64,000 nt of DNA from PALSA-612 sp046729255 (GTDB lineage Bacteria > Actinomycetota > Thermoleophilia > Gaiellales > Gaiellaceae). The stretch covers positions 1 through 64,000 of the forward strand of contig JBKPGF010000034.1 of assembly GCA_046729255.1 (NCBI GenBank), in the 5' to 3' direction. The stretch's first letter is position 1. Each line of letters starts with the position of its first letter. Made by a program: the position numbers and the translations under genes. Positions 17,807-26,364 of the stretch are shown here, one piece after another. The notes under the pieces are model-generated. The model was not told the origin of the DNA, did no database searches, and was given only the letters and a program-made list of their open reading frames with translations.

Positions 17807-18598
17807 GTGCGCCTCGACTGGGAGCTGGCTCGCCGCGGGTACCGCCGCTACGCCGCGTATCCGGCGGCGACCTGGGCGGGCATCCTCACGAACACCGTCT
17901 TCGGGTTCATCCAGGCGTACGTCCTGCTCGCGATGTACGACACCCGCGACGAGATCGGCGGCTACGGCGCCTCCGAGACGCTCACGTACGTCTGGCTCAC
18001 GCAGGCGATGCTGGCCGCCGTCAGCGTGTTCGGATCCACGGACTTCGCTGAGCGCATTCGCCGTGGAGACGTCGCGACCGACCTCATCCGCCCCGTGCAT
18101 CCGCTTCGCGCCGGCTTGGCCTTCGACTACGGGCGCGCGCTGTATCACGTGCTCTATCGCGGCCTGCCCCCGTTCATCGTCGGCGCTCTCGTCTTCGATC
18201 TCGTTACGCCTCGCAATCCGCTCGTGTGGGGCGTGTTCCTCGCGAGCATCGCGCTCGCGGTAGCCGTGAGCTTCGCCTTCCACTTCCTCTACAACCTCTC
18301 GGCGTTCTGGCTCCTCGACTACCGCGGCGTGATGCGAATCGCGCTCGTGGTGCTGGCGTTCCTCTCCGGCTTGTACATCCCGGTGAGGTTCTTTCCGGAG
18401 TGGCTCCAGACGCTTGCGTACCTGACGCCGTTCCCTAGCATGATCCAGCTCCCGATCGACGTCTTCGTTGGTTACACCACGGGAGCTGAGCTCCTCGCAA
18501 CGCTCGCGATCCAGCTCTTCTGGGCGCTCGTGCTCTTCGCCGCCTGCTACGCGACGTTCCAGCGGGGGACCCGAAAGCTGGTCGTGCAAGGTGGCTGA
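17807..18598 (+). CDS. ABC-2 family exporter permease (first subunit)
   Basis: This 263-residue membrane protein has about six hydrophobic segments and resembles the ABC-2 group often found as permease-permease-ATPase triplets in actinobacteria. The GTG start at 17807 is divergent from the S9 peptidase gene. It overlaps the next permease by eight bases. Typical roles are export of a lipid, peptide or antibiotic, but no substrate can be assigned. Confidence 0.8.
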   Translation: MRLDWELARRGYRRYAAYPAATWAGILTNTVFGFIQAYVLLAMYDTRDEIGGYGASETLTYVWLTQAMLAAVSVFGSTDFAERIRRGDVATDLIRPVHPLRAGLAFDYGRALYHVLYRGLPPFIVGALVFDLVTPRNPLVWGVFLASIALAVAVSFAFHFLYNLSAFWLLDYRGVMRIALVVLAFLSGLYIPVRFFPEWLQTLAYLTPFPSMIQLPIDVFVGYTTGAELLATLAIQLFWALVLFAACYATFQRGTRKLVVQGG

Positions 18599-19394
18599 GT
18601 CGCTGTCGCTCTATGTCCGGCTCGTGTCGGCTCGCGTTCGTGCCCAGTGGCAGTACCGGACGTCATTCGCGCTCGATGTGGTCGGGGTGTTCCTCGTGAC
18701 CTTCCTGGACTTCCTCGTCATCGTCGTCATCTTCGACAATGTCCCGCAGCTCGGCGGCTGGACGGTGCAGGAGGTCGCGCTTCTCTACGGCATCTCCGGA
18801 GTGGCGTTCGCCCTGGCCGAGCTCGCGGTGGGGCACCTGGACCTCTTGTCCCAATTGATCCGGGACGGGAACTTCGACCTCGTATTGATCCGGCCGCGGG
18901 GCTCGCTGCTCCAGGTGATCGCCTCCGACTTCCGGATTCGACAGATCGGGAGGCTCGCGCAGGCGACGACGGTGCTCGTGTACGCGACGGTCGCGCTCGA
19001 CGTCGAGTGGACGGCGAGTCGGCTGGCCATGGTCGTCGTGGCAGTCGTCGCCGGCGCCGCGATCTTCTGCGCCGTCTGGGTGGCCGCGATCACCATCGTC
19101 TTCTGGGCCGTCGAGGGACGCGAGGCGACGAGCGCGGCCACGGACGCCGGCGGCTTTCTGTCGCAGTACCCGATCGACGTCTACGCGAACTGGCTTCAGC
19201 GCCTGGTGACGGTGGTGCTCCCGATGGCCTTCGTCGCCTACTTCCCGGCGCTCTACATCCTCGACAAGCCCGATCCGCTGGGAGCGCCCGACTGGGTGCC
19301 TTTCGCCTCGCCGGCGGTCGCGGTCGTCGCGGCCTTCGTTGCCGGATACGTCTGGCGCTTCGCAGTGCGTCACTACCGGAGCGCGGGCGGCTAG
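18591..19394 (+). CDS. ABC-2 family exporter permease (second subunit)
   Basis: This 267-residue membrane protein is the partner of the preceding permease. About six hydrophobic segments are visible, beginning with a run around residues 25-50 (VVGVFLVTFLDFLVIVVIF). The GTG start at 18591 lies inside the end of the upstream gene, which fixes it well. The matching ATPase gene follows after a 154-base gap that holds a dispersed hairpin repeat. The substrate is unknown. Confidence 0.8.
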   Translation: MAESLSLYVRLVSARVRAQWQYRTSFALDVVGVFLVTFLDFLVIVVIFDNVPQLGGWTVQEVALLYGISGVAFALAELAVGHLDLLSQLIRDGNFDLVLIRPRGSLLQVIASDFRIRQIGRLAQATTVLVYATVALDVEWTASRLAMVVVAVVAGAAIFCAVWVAAITIVFWAVEGREATSAATDAGGFLSQYPIDVYANWLQRLVTVVLPMAFVAYFPALYILDKPDPLGAPDWVPFASPAVAVVAAFVAGYVWRFAVRHYRSAGG

Positions 19395-19449
19395 GAGAGT
19401 CTGGCGGGGCGTCGCTCGTCGTCGGGATGCGCTGGTCGTTCCGAGGCAA

Positions 19450-19531
19450 GGACACAGGGAGCCCGCGTACCCGCAGCAGGCGGAGCGTACGTGGGCGACC
19501 GAAAACGCCGCCTCGGGGCGATCCAGCGCGT
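19450..19531 (+). repeat. Dispersed hairpin element, copy A
   Basis: Arms GCCCGCGTAC (19461-19470) and GTACGTGGGC (19487-19496) form a ten-pair RNA stem with one G-U pair and a 16-base loop. A second copy with the same arms, a different loop and similar flanks lies at 25772-25845. Left flanks agree at 19 of 21 positions (including the arm) and right flanks at about 36 of 45, without gaps. It fills most of the gap between the permease and ATPase genes. Confidence 0.65.
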
Positions 19532-19548
19532 CAAGGACGACATAGTCG

Positions 19549-20529
19549 ATGTTCCGCCAGACTCTCGTTGTGGCGCAGATCGAGGTCGAGAGCGCCGAGA
19601 AGACGTTCGTCGTCCGGCGCAGGCGGGGCCGCGTTCGCCGGGAGCGCACGGTCGTGCGCGCCGTCGACGACATCAGCTTCGAGATCGAGGCCGGCTCGCT
19701 CGTCGGCTATATCGGGCCCAACGGCGCCGGGAAATCGACAACCGTGAAGATGCTGACCGGCATCCTCGTCCCGTCGTCGGGTCGGATCACCGTGGCGGGG
19801 TTCGAGCCGTCGCGGCAGCGCATCCAGCTGGCCCGGCGAATCGGCGCGATGTTCGGCCAGCGCATCCAGCTCTGGTGGGATCTCCCGCTCCTCGACTCCT
19901 TTCAACTCCTGCGCCACATCTACAAGGTGCCCGAGCAGCGGTACCGGGAGAACCTCGAGCGCTTTCGCGAGGTGCTCGACCTGGACGACTTCCTCCACAC
20001 GCCCGTGCGTCAGCTCTCGCTCGGCCAGCGCGTGCGCGGCGAGCTGACGGCGGCGATGCTCCACGACCCGGAGATCGTCCTCCTCGACGAGCCGACGATC
20101 GGCCTCGACGTCGTGGCGAAGGAACGGGTGCGGGAGTTCCTGGTCGAGGTGAACGGGGAGCGTGGTGTGACGGTGCTCCTGACGACGCACGACCTCGACG
20201 ACATCGAGCGACTCTGCTCGCGCCTCCTGGTCATCGACCACGGCCGCCTCATCTACGACGGCGACCTGGAGACGCTCAAGCAGCGGTACGGCGGAGAGCG
20301 CGTGCTCGTCGTCGACCTCGAAGAGCCGCGCGACCCGCTGGCCGTGGACGGCGCGAGGGTGATTCGCGTCGAGGGTGCGCGGCAGTGGCTCGCGTTCCAC
20401 CGCGACGAGACGAGCGCCGCGTGGCTGACCGCGGCGGTGACGGCCGCAGCGCCGGTTCGCGATCTCGAGCTCCACGAGCCGGAGATCGAGGACGTCGTCC
20501 GCAAGATCTACGCCGAGGGGATCGAGTAG
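19549..20529 (+). CDS. ABC exporter ATPase for the ABC-2 permease pair
   Basis: This 326-residue ATPase has Walker A GPNGAGKST near residues 65-73, the signature LSLGQRVRGE and Walker B IVLLDEPTIGLD. The signature is LSLGQ rather than LSGGQ, as is usual in this exporter group. A C-terminal regulatory tail of about 100 residues follows. ATG at 19549 is used; GTG at 20 codons' length downstream or less (19570, before AQIEVESAEKTF) is an alternative because conserved sequence begins there. The 3' end abuts the convergent lipoprotein gene. Confidence 0.85.
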   Translation: MFRQTLVVAQIEVESAEKTFVVRRRRGRVRRERTVVRAVDDISFEIEAGSLVGYIGPNGAGKSTTVKMLTGILVPSSGRITVAGFEPSRQRIQLARRIGAMFGQRIQLWWDLPLLDSFQLLRHIYKVPEQRYRENLERFREVLDLDDFLHTPVRQLSLGQRVRGELTAAMLHDPEIVLLDEPTIGLDVVAKERVREFLVEVNGERGVTVLLTTHDLDDIERLCSRLLVIDHGRLIYDGDLETLKQRYGGERVLVVDLEEPRDPLAVDGARVIRVEGARQWLAFHRDETSAAWLTAAVTAAAPVRDLELHEPEIEDVVRKIYAEGIE

Positions 20530-21321
20530 CTACGGCTGCAGCTGGAGTGGGATGCGGACCTCGTTGATCCGCGAGCCGTCCTTCGCCGAGAGCTCGAGCA
20601 CGACGAGCTCACCCTTGCCGGCCTTGCCCGTGTACGGCTTCGTCGTGAACTCGAATGTGCCGCGCGTGCCACTGCCGGATGTCGCCGTGACGAAGTTCTC
20701 GTCGACGACCTTTCCGGCCGGGTCGACGAGCTCGTACTGGAAGTTCGCCTCGAACGTGTTGGCGGTGCCTCGCGCGCGGATCGGGTTGGACACCTCCTCC
20801 AACGGGAGCGGCGACTCGACGAGGATGGCCGGCGTCAAGTCCTCCATCGACTTGCGCGTATAGCGCTTGCCGCCGATCTCCACCTGCTTGACGGTGGGGA
20901 ACTGGGTGAGGGTGTAGACGACCTGCGCGAGCCCGGCGCCACTGACGTCGCCGTCGACCTTCGCCACGCCCTGCTCGATGACGATCGTGGGGATCGGCGT
21001 TGCCACGTCAGAGGTCAGACCGAGCTCGTCTTCGGATGTCGTTGGTCCCTTAGCGAGCTCGTCCAGCGCCGCCCGCGCCACTGCCACGGTCTTCGGCACT
21101 TCCCGGGCGACCGGCTGCACCTTGCCGTCGAGGAGGAGGTAGACCCGGAGGCTCGTCGTCTCCTCGGTCGTCGTCGCAGTGGTCGTGGTCTCGTGCGTCG
21201 TCGTGATCGTCGTGTCGGTGTCGAAGGTCGTCGTCTCCCCATCGTCGCCGCCGCAGCCGGCGAGGCCGAGGGCTAGGACGATCAGCGAGAATGCCGTGAC
21301 GATGCGGCCGCTCATCGGCAT
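20530..21321 (-). CDS. GerMN-Gmad2 domain lipoprotein
   Basis: This 263-residue exported lipoprotein starts MPMSGRIVTAFSLIVLALGL and has a lipobox LAGC with Cys23. A Thr-rich linker (residues about 27-52) leads to a GerMN domain (about 55-155) and a Gmad2 immunoglobulin-like domain (about 165-260). GerMN/Gmad2 pairs were first described in spore germination but are common surface lipoproteins in non-sporulating actinobacteria. The ATG at 21315 is an alternative start. The 5' end overlaps that of the divergent gene. Confidence 0.85.
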   Translation of the reverse strand: MPMSGRIVTAFSLIVLALGLAGCGGDDGETTTFDTDTTITTTHETTTTATTTEETTSLRVYLLLDGKVQPVAREVPKTVAVARAALDELAKGPTTSEDELGLTSDVATPIPTIVIEQGVAKVDGDVSGAGLAQVVYTLTQFPTVKQVEIGGKRYTRKSMEDLTPAILVESPLPLEEVSNPIRARGTANTFEANFQYELVDPAGKVVDENFVTATSGSGTRGTFEFTTKPYTGKAGKGELVVLELSAKDGSRINEVRIPLQLQP

Positions 21322-22012
21322 CACAGCGTACGCCGAAGACGCGAGCTGGGGCGTCTGGAAGGTGCCTGCTGCGCTCGCTCCGCTGGCGTACGTCACGAAG
21401 GTCGAGGAGGCGGGCGGCAGGCCTCTGCTGGTGCCGCCGTCGGCCGACGCGGTCGACGAGACGCTCGATGTGCTCGACGGCCTCGTCTTCACCGGCGGCC
21501 CCGACCTCGACCCCGCGCTCTACGACGCCGAGCCCCATCCGGAGACCAACAACGTCCGCCCCGAGCGTGATCGCGCCGAGATCGCCATGCTGACGGCGGC
21601 GCTTCAGCGTGACTTGCCCGTGCTCGCGATCTGCCGCGGCTCCCAGGTGCTGAACGTCGCGCTCGGAGGCGATCTGGAGCAGCACGTTCCCGACCTGGTC
21701 GGCCACGAGGGACACAAGGAGACACCCGGTGTGTTCTCGAGGCACGTCGTCGCGGTCGACCCAGGCTCGCAGCTGCACGCGATCGTCGGAGACGAGATCG
21801 ACGTCTCCTCCCACCATCACCAGGGCTACGGTCGGCTGGGAGAGGGGCTCCAGGTGGTTGCGCGCGCCGACGACGGGACCGTCGAGGCGCTCGAGGCACG
21901 TGGCCACCGCTTTGCGCTCGGAGTGCTCTGGCACCCAGAGGACGGCGACGACCTCCGCCTCTTCGAGGAGCTCGTCGCCTCCGCCCGCGAGCACCACGCA
22001 GCACGTAGCTAG
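21302..22012 (+). CDS. Class I glutamine-amidotransferase-like hydrolase (peptidase C26, PuuD-like)
   Basis: This 236-residue cytoplasmic enzyme belongs to the gamma-glutamyl-gamma-aminobutyrate hydrolase family. The triad is Cys111 (AICRGSQVLN), His211 and Glu213 (LWHPED). The family cleaves gamma-glutamyl bonds, in the Puu pathway of putrescine breakdown or on other gamma-glutamyl compounds. It is not next to the polyamine operon 17 kb away, so that link is only suggestive. ATG 21302 is chosen because MRPLIGITAY is a typical family start. Confidence 0.82.
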   Translation: MRPLIGITAYAEDASWGVWKVPAALAPLAYVTKVEEAGGRPLLVPPSADAVDETLDVLDGLVFTGGPDLDPALYDAEPHPETNNVRPERDRAEIAMLTAALQRDLPVLAICRGSQVLNVALGGDLEQHVPDLVGHEGHKETPGVFSRHVVAVDPGSQLHAIVGDEIDVSSHHHQGYGRLGEGLQVVARADDGTVEALEARGHRFALGVLWHPEDGDDLRLFEELVASAREHHAARS

Positions 22013-22021
22013 AGTCGGAAG

Positions 22022-22993
22022 GTGGCGTACGGCATCGAGGCGGAGCGGCTCGTCCGCGTGTTCAAGGAGGTCCGCGCGGTCGACGGGATCGACCTCGTGG
22101 TCGCGGAAGGTGAGATCTACGGCTTCCTGGGCCCGAACGGTGCGGGCAAGTCAACTACGGTCCACATGCTCACGACGCTGCTGCCGCCGACCGACGGCCG
22201 CGCACGGGTCGCCGGCTTCGACGTCGTCAAGGAGGGCCCGAAGGTGCGAGCGGCGATCGGCGCCGCGCTGCAGGAGGCCGCCCTAGACCCGCTGCTCACC
22301 GGGCGCGAGCACCTGCGCTTGCAGACGGCTCTGCACGGCATCTCGGGGACGGAACGACAACAGCGATCGGACGAGCTGCTCGAGCGCGTCGGGCTCGAGG
22401 CGGCCGCCGATCGCAAGGTGCGCACGTACTCGGGCGGGATGAAGCGGCGACTCGATCTCGCCCTCGCGCTCGTCCATCGGCCCCGCGTCCTCTTCCTCGA
22501 CGAGCCGACGACCGGCCTCGACCCGCAGTCCCGAACCGCCCTCTGGGCCGAGGTGGGGCGGCTCGCGCAGGAGGACGGCGTCACGGTCTTCCTCACGACG
22601 CAGTACCTCGAGGAGGCCGATGTTCTCGCGAACCGCGTCGGCATCATCGACCACGGACGCATCGTGGCCGAAGGCACGCCCAGCGAGCTGAAGGCGCAGA
22701 TCGGGCACCCGACCGTGGAGGCGATCCCCGCCGATCCCGAGCAGCGCCCGCAGCTCGCGCGGATCCTCGAGCAGTTCGGAGAGCTGACGCAGGTGTCGCC
22801 GAAGTCATGCGCCGTGCGGTTGACGGGAGATGAGTACGGACTGGCCGACGTCGTGCGCGCGCTCGACGCGGCCGACATCCACGTCGACCACATCCAGCTG
22901 CACGCACCGAGCCTCGACGACGTCTTCCTCGCGAAGACGGGGCGAACGCTCGAGGGCGCTGGCGCCGAGCAGCCCGAACCCGTCCATTCGTGA
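22022..22993 (+). CDS. ABC exporter ATPase (DrrA family)
   Basis: This 323-residue ATPase has Walker A GPNGAGKST at about residues 39-47, the signature YSGGMKRRLDLA and Walker B VLFLDEPTTGLD. The C-terminal region matches daunorubicin-resistance type ATPases. GTG 22022 starts nine bases after the upstream stop. It overlaps the first permease by four bases. The three genes form a drug or lipid exporter; the cargo is not identifiable. Confidence 0.87.
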   Translation: MAYGIEAERLVRVFKEVRAVDGIDLVVAEGEIYGFLGPNGAGKSTTVHMLTTLLPPTDGRARVAGFDVVKEGPKVRAAIGAALQEAALDPLLTGREHLRLQTALHGISGTERQQRSDELLERVGLEAAADRKVRTYSGGMKRRLDLALALVHRPRVLFLDEPTTGLDPQSRTALWAEVGRLAQEDGVTVFLTTQYLEEADVLANRVGIIDHGRIVAEGTPSELKAQIGHPTVEAIPADPEQRPQLARILEQFGELTQVSPKSCAVRLTGDEYGLADVVRALDAADIHVDHIQLHAPSLDDVFLAKTGRTLEGAGAEQPEPVHS

Positions 22994-23760
22994 ACCGCAC
23001 GCAGGTCCAGAGCCTCGCGAGGCGCAGCATCGTCCGCACGCTGCGCCAGCCCGCGTACGTCTTTCCGCCGCTGCTCTTCCCGACGATGCTCGTGGCCGTC
23101 AACGCGGCGGGCCTCCGGCCGTCGACCGCGCTCCAGGGCTTCCCGACCGACTCGTTCCTTGCCTTCGCCGTCGCCGTGCCGTTCATCCAGGGCGCCCTAT
23201 TCGCGACCATGAACGCGGGGACGGACCTCGCGCGGGACATCCAGAACGGCTTCCTCAACCGCCTTGCGTTGACGCCGATGCGGCGGAGCGCGCTGCTAGC
23301 CGGCCACCTCGCCGGCGTCATCGTCATGGGCTTCGTGCAGTCGGTCTTCTACCTCTGCTGCGCGCTCCTCTTCGGCGTCGAGATCTCGTCCGGTCCTGCG
23401 GGAGTCGTCGTCATCCTCGTCCTCGCCACGCTTATCGCGGCCGGATTCGGGATGCTCGGCGCGTTCATGGCTCTTCGTACCGGCTCCGGCGAGGCGATCC
23501 AGGCGCTGTTCCCCGTGCTCTTCATCTTCCTCTTCATGTCGTCGATGAACGCCCCTCGCAACCTCATGGAGATCGAGTGGTTCCGGACGATCGCGACGAT
23601 CAACCCCGTCTCGTACCTCATCGAGGCCGTGCGCAGCCTCATCATCACCGGCTGGAACCTCGAGGCGCTCGCGCTCGGCTTCTCGGTGGCGATCGCGCTG
23701 ATCGTCGTCTCCACGGTGGTCGCGTCGCACGCGCTGCGGGTGAGGATGGCGCGCACGTGA
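22990..23760 (+). CDS. ABC-2 exporter permease (DrrB-like)
   Basis: This 256-residue membrane protein has about six hydrophobic segments, as in DrrB/NodJ exporters. The family segment NPVSYLIEAVRSLIITG is seen near residue 205. GTG 22990 overlaps the ATPase stop and its own TGA overlaps the next GTG, so all three subunits are coupled. Confidence 0.85.
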   Translation: MNRTQVQSLARRSIVRTLRQPAYVFPPLLFPTMLVAVNAAGLRPSTALQGFPTDSFLAFAVAVPFIQGALFATMNAGTDLARDIQNGFLNRLALTPMRRSALLAGHLAGVIVMGFVQSVFYLCCALLFGVEISSGPAGVVVILVLATLIAAGFGMLGAFMALRTGSGEAIQALFPVLFIFLFMSSMNAPRNLMEIEWFRTIATINPVSYLIEAVRSLIITGWNLEALALGFSVAIALIVVSTVVASHALRVRMART

Positions 23761-24545
23761 GCCGCGGCATCTGGCACGCGTACCGGTCGGTTGCGCTGGC
23801 GGTGGCCTGGCGGACCGCACACAACGCGCTGACGACGCCGAACATCCTCATCCCGTCGATCGCGTTTCCGCTCTTCTTCTTCACGGCCTTCGTGGGAGGC
23901 CTCTCGCAGCTGTCGGGTCTGCCCGGGTTCGACTTCCCCGCCGGCTACACAGCGTTCCAGTTCGTCTTCGTGCTGCTCCAGTCCGCGGCGTTCGGCGGCG
24001 TATTCACCGGCTTCGGCATCGCCCGCGACTTCGAGTACGGGTTCTCGCGGAGGTTGATGCTCGCCGCGCCGCACCGGAGCGCGATCATCGTCGGCTACGG
24101 CATGGCGGCGGTCGTGCGCTGGGCGGTGACGGCGGCGGTACTCGTTGCCGTCGCGCTCGCGCTCGGCATGGACGTGCTCGGCTCGGGCGTCGACGTCGTC
24201 GCCCTGTTCACCCTGGCGCTGCTGGTCAACATCTGCGCGCTGTGCTGGGCGGCCGGCATTGCGACGAGGTTCCGGTCGCTCCAGGCGGGCCCGCTCATGC
24301 AGATGCCGGTCTTCCTCGTCCTCTTCTTTGCACCGGTGTATGTGCCGCTTGCCTTGTTGTCGGGCTGGATCCACGCCGTCGCCACGGCCAACCCCGTCAC
24401 GTATCTGCTCGAGGCCGGCCGCAGCCTCATCTCTGGTGCGCCGGAGTACGTCGCGGTCGCCTTCGGCGCCGCGTTCTGCCTCGCGATCGTATTCGCCTTC
24501 TGGGCGATGTTCGGTATGCGCCGCGCGGAAGCCGCCGGCGGCTAG
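23757..24545 (+). CDS. ABC-2 exporter permease (second DrrB-like subunit)
   Basis: This 262-residue permease completes the exporter. It shares the C-terminal segment NPVTYLLEAGRSLISG with its neighbour, showing that the two arose by duplication and probably form a heterodimer. The GTG at 23757 is fused to the upstream stop. The 3' end overlaps the convergent peptidase gene by four bases, both stops being TAG/CTA on opposite strands. Confidence 0.85.
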   Translation: MSRGIWHAYRSVALAVAWRTAHNALTTPNILIPSIAFPLFFFTAFVGGLSQLSGLPGFDFPAGYTAFQFVFVLLQSAAFGGVFTGFGIARDFEYGFSRRLMLAAPHRSAIIVGYGMAAVVRWAVTAAVLVAVALALGMDVLGSGVDVVALFTLALLVNICALCWAAGIATRFRSLQAGPLMQMPVFLVLFFAPVYVPLALLSGWIHAVATANPVTYLLEAGRSLISGAPEYVAVAFGAAFCLAIVFAFWAMFGMRRAEAAGG

Positions 24546-25666
24546 TCGAGCAATCCGGCGTCGACCGCGGCCACGAGGCCGGCGACGACGCCGCAGCGCG
24601 GCGCGATGCTCGCCGTCTCGATGTACTCCCACGGCGTGTGGTCCTCGCCGCCCACCGGTCCGAGACCGTCGAGGATGGGAAGGCCCTGCGAGGCTGCCCA
24701 CGAGCCGTCGGAGACGCCGCCGGCCGACGTCTCTCCGAACACGTGGCCGAGCTCTGCGCCGAGCGCGATCGCCGTCTCGGCGAGCCGCCCGACCCGGTCC
24801 GTACGCTCGAGGGGCGGCGGGCCGCCGAGATCCTCGTAGGACAGCTCGACGCCGTCGTGGTCGCCGTACGCGATCGCTTGCTCGAGTGCCCACGTGATGT
24901 CGGCATCGGTCCACGCGCGAAGGTCGGCCGTCAGCGAGCCCGAGCTGGGCACGGTGTTGAGGCCCTCACCGGCGTCGAAGCCCGTGATCTGAAGTGTCAG
25001 CTCCTCTCGAGCCCGGTGAAGCTTGCCGATCCGCAACGCCTCGTGCGCGAGCGCGATTGCGGCGTTCCGTCCCTCGTCGGGCGCCTCGCCGGCATGGGCG
25101 GCGCGACCCGTTGCGTGGATCCGGAACCAGCGAGCGCCCTTGCGCCGGGAGACGACCTCTCCGCCCGGCCGCCCACACTCCAGGCAGAGCACTGCGTCCA
25201 TGCCGAGCAGCCGGCCCCCCGACGGCGGGCCGCCGCTCCGCGACTCCTCGTCGGGCACGGACACCACCTCTAGCAATCCGAACGGCCGTGGCCCTTCGGC
25301 AAGGATGCGGGCAGTGTGTAGCGCGACGGCGACGCCGCCCTTCATGTCGGCGACCCCAGGTCCGTGGCAGCGGCTCTCGTCCCTACGAAACCGACGCCCA
25401 GCCGCGGTGCCAAGTGGGAAGACCGTGTCGTGGTGGCCGAGCAGCGCGACCCGTGCCCCGCCCGAGCCACGGAGCGTCGCGTGGAATGCGAGCCCGCCCG
25501 GCGTCTCGATGAGCTCGGGCTCGAGGCCGTAGCGCTCGGCCACGAGGGCGAGCACGCGCGCGAGACCGTCGAGGGCTTCGTAGTCGCCGCCGGGCGTGTC
25601 GACGTCCACCCATGTGGCGAGGTCGGCGAGCAGGAGGTCGAGCTCGGCCCGCGCGCGCTCGTGCAC
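24542..25666 (-). CDS. M20-family metallopeptidase (carboxypeptidase G2-like)
   Basis: This 374-residue zinc peptidase or amidase has the metal-binding segments GHHDTVFPLG, GVADMKGG and DEESRSGG, a dimerisation domain in the middle, and a late histidine in GGEDHTP. GTG 25666 is chosen because a perfect AGGAGG lies eight bases upstream; TTG at 25711 in the same frame is an alternative. Substrates in this family include N-acylated amino acids and folate-type glutamyl compounds. It is probably monocistronic. Confidence 0.82.
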   Translation of the reverse strand: MHERARAELDLLLADLATWVDVDTPGGDYEALDGLARVLALVAERYGLEPELIETPGGLAFHATLRGSGGARVALLGHHDTVFPLGTAAGRRFRRDESRCHGPGVADMKGGVAVALHTARILAEGPRPFGLLEVVSVPDEESRSGGPPSGGRLLGMDAVLCLECGRPGGEVVSRRKGARWFRIHATGRAAHAGEAPDEGRNAAIALAHEALRIGKLHRAREELTLQITGFDAGEGLNTVPSSGSLTADLRAWTDADITWALEQAIAYGDHDGVELSYEDLGGPPPLERTDRVGRLAETAIALGAELGHVFGETSAGGVSDGSWAASQGLPILDGLGPVGGEDHTPWEYIETASIAPRCGVVAGLVAAVDAGLLD

Positions 25667-25771
25667 GCGCGCCGCCTCCTCGAGCGCGATCGCGGGAACC
25701 TCTGCGGCCAACCTAGGAGGGCCTGGTGGACCGGTGCTCGTCGCCAGGGCGCTCCGGGCGTCGCGCTGCAC

Positions 25772-25845
25772 GGACGCAGGCAGCCCGCGTACTGAAAGAA
25801 GTACGTGGGCGACCGAGGACACCGAAGCGCGGCGATCCCGTGCGT
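25772..25845 (+). repeat. Dispersed hairpin element, copy B
   Basis: Arms GCCCGCGTAC (25783-25792) and GTACGTGGGC (25801-25810) enclose the loop TGAAAGAA. Both arms are identical to copy A at 19450-19531, while the loops differ in length and sequence. It lies in the 213-base gap between the M20 and cupin genes, where I see no other feature. Confidence 0.65.
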
Positions 25846-25879
25846 TCTGGCGGCACAGTCACTGTTTCGTCAGCCTCTC

Positions 25880-26287
25880 CTAACCGTTGCTACTGGGGCT
25901 GCTGCCGAACGCGGCCCGGCGCTCGATGTCGGCAGGGTCGACCATCTGCCCGTCGCGGCCCACGTAGCCGCCCTTCCCGCCGACGATGAACATCACGAGA
26001 TCGACGTCGCCGCCGTTCGACACTCGCCGCGGCGTCGCCGCCTGGGCGTGAAACAGGCCGCCGGGGCCGAGCTCGCGCGTCTCGTCGCCGACCTCGACCC
26101 GCGCAGTCCCCGCGTGGATGAAGTAGAGCTCGTCCTGCTCGTCGTGATAGTGGTAGAAGCCCTCGTAGCCGGGTGGCATTACGACCGCGTTGACGCCGAA
26201 CGCCTCGACCCCCAACGCCTGCCGGATCTTGCGGAACCCATAGCCCTCGCCGAGCTCGTTGAGCGAGCTGAACGCGTAGCCCTCCAC
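25880..26287 (-). CDS. Small cupin-domain protein
   Basis: This 135-residue single-domain cupin has the first metal motif as YHYHDEQDELYFIHAG (His, His, Glu) and a second motif region LGPGGLFHAQAATPRRVSN with a late histidine. GTG 26287 is chosen because a TAGCTT -10 box (26300-26295) stands seven bases before it, as at other starts here; an open frame continues upstream without conserved sequence. It may be a metal-dependent isomerase, dioxygenase or a sensor. No substrate can be assigned. Confidence 0.72.
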   Translation of the reverse strand: MEGYAFSSLNELGEGYGFRKIRQALGVEAFGVNAVVMPPGYEGFYHYHDEQDELYFIHAGTARVEVGDETRELGPGGLFHAQAATPRRVSNGGDVDLVMFIVGGKGGYVGRDGQMVDPADIERRAAFGSSPSSNG

Positions 26288-26364
26288 GGAGGCGAAGCTA
26301 TCACGCAACCGAGCCTTAACAGTCTTCAACGGGTGCTTTAAGCCACTCTGGGTAGAACACCGGC

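Noticed and set aside
19395..19548. Riboswitch before the ABC exporter ATPase gene
   Set aside because: The only structure is the dispersed hairpin, which does not match a riboswitch family I know and also occurs in another context.
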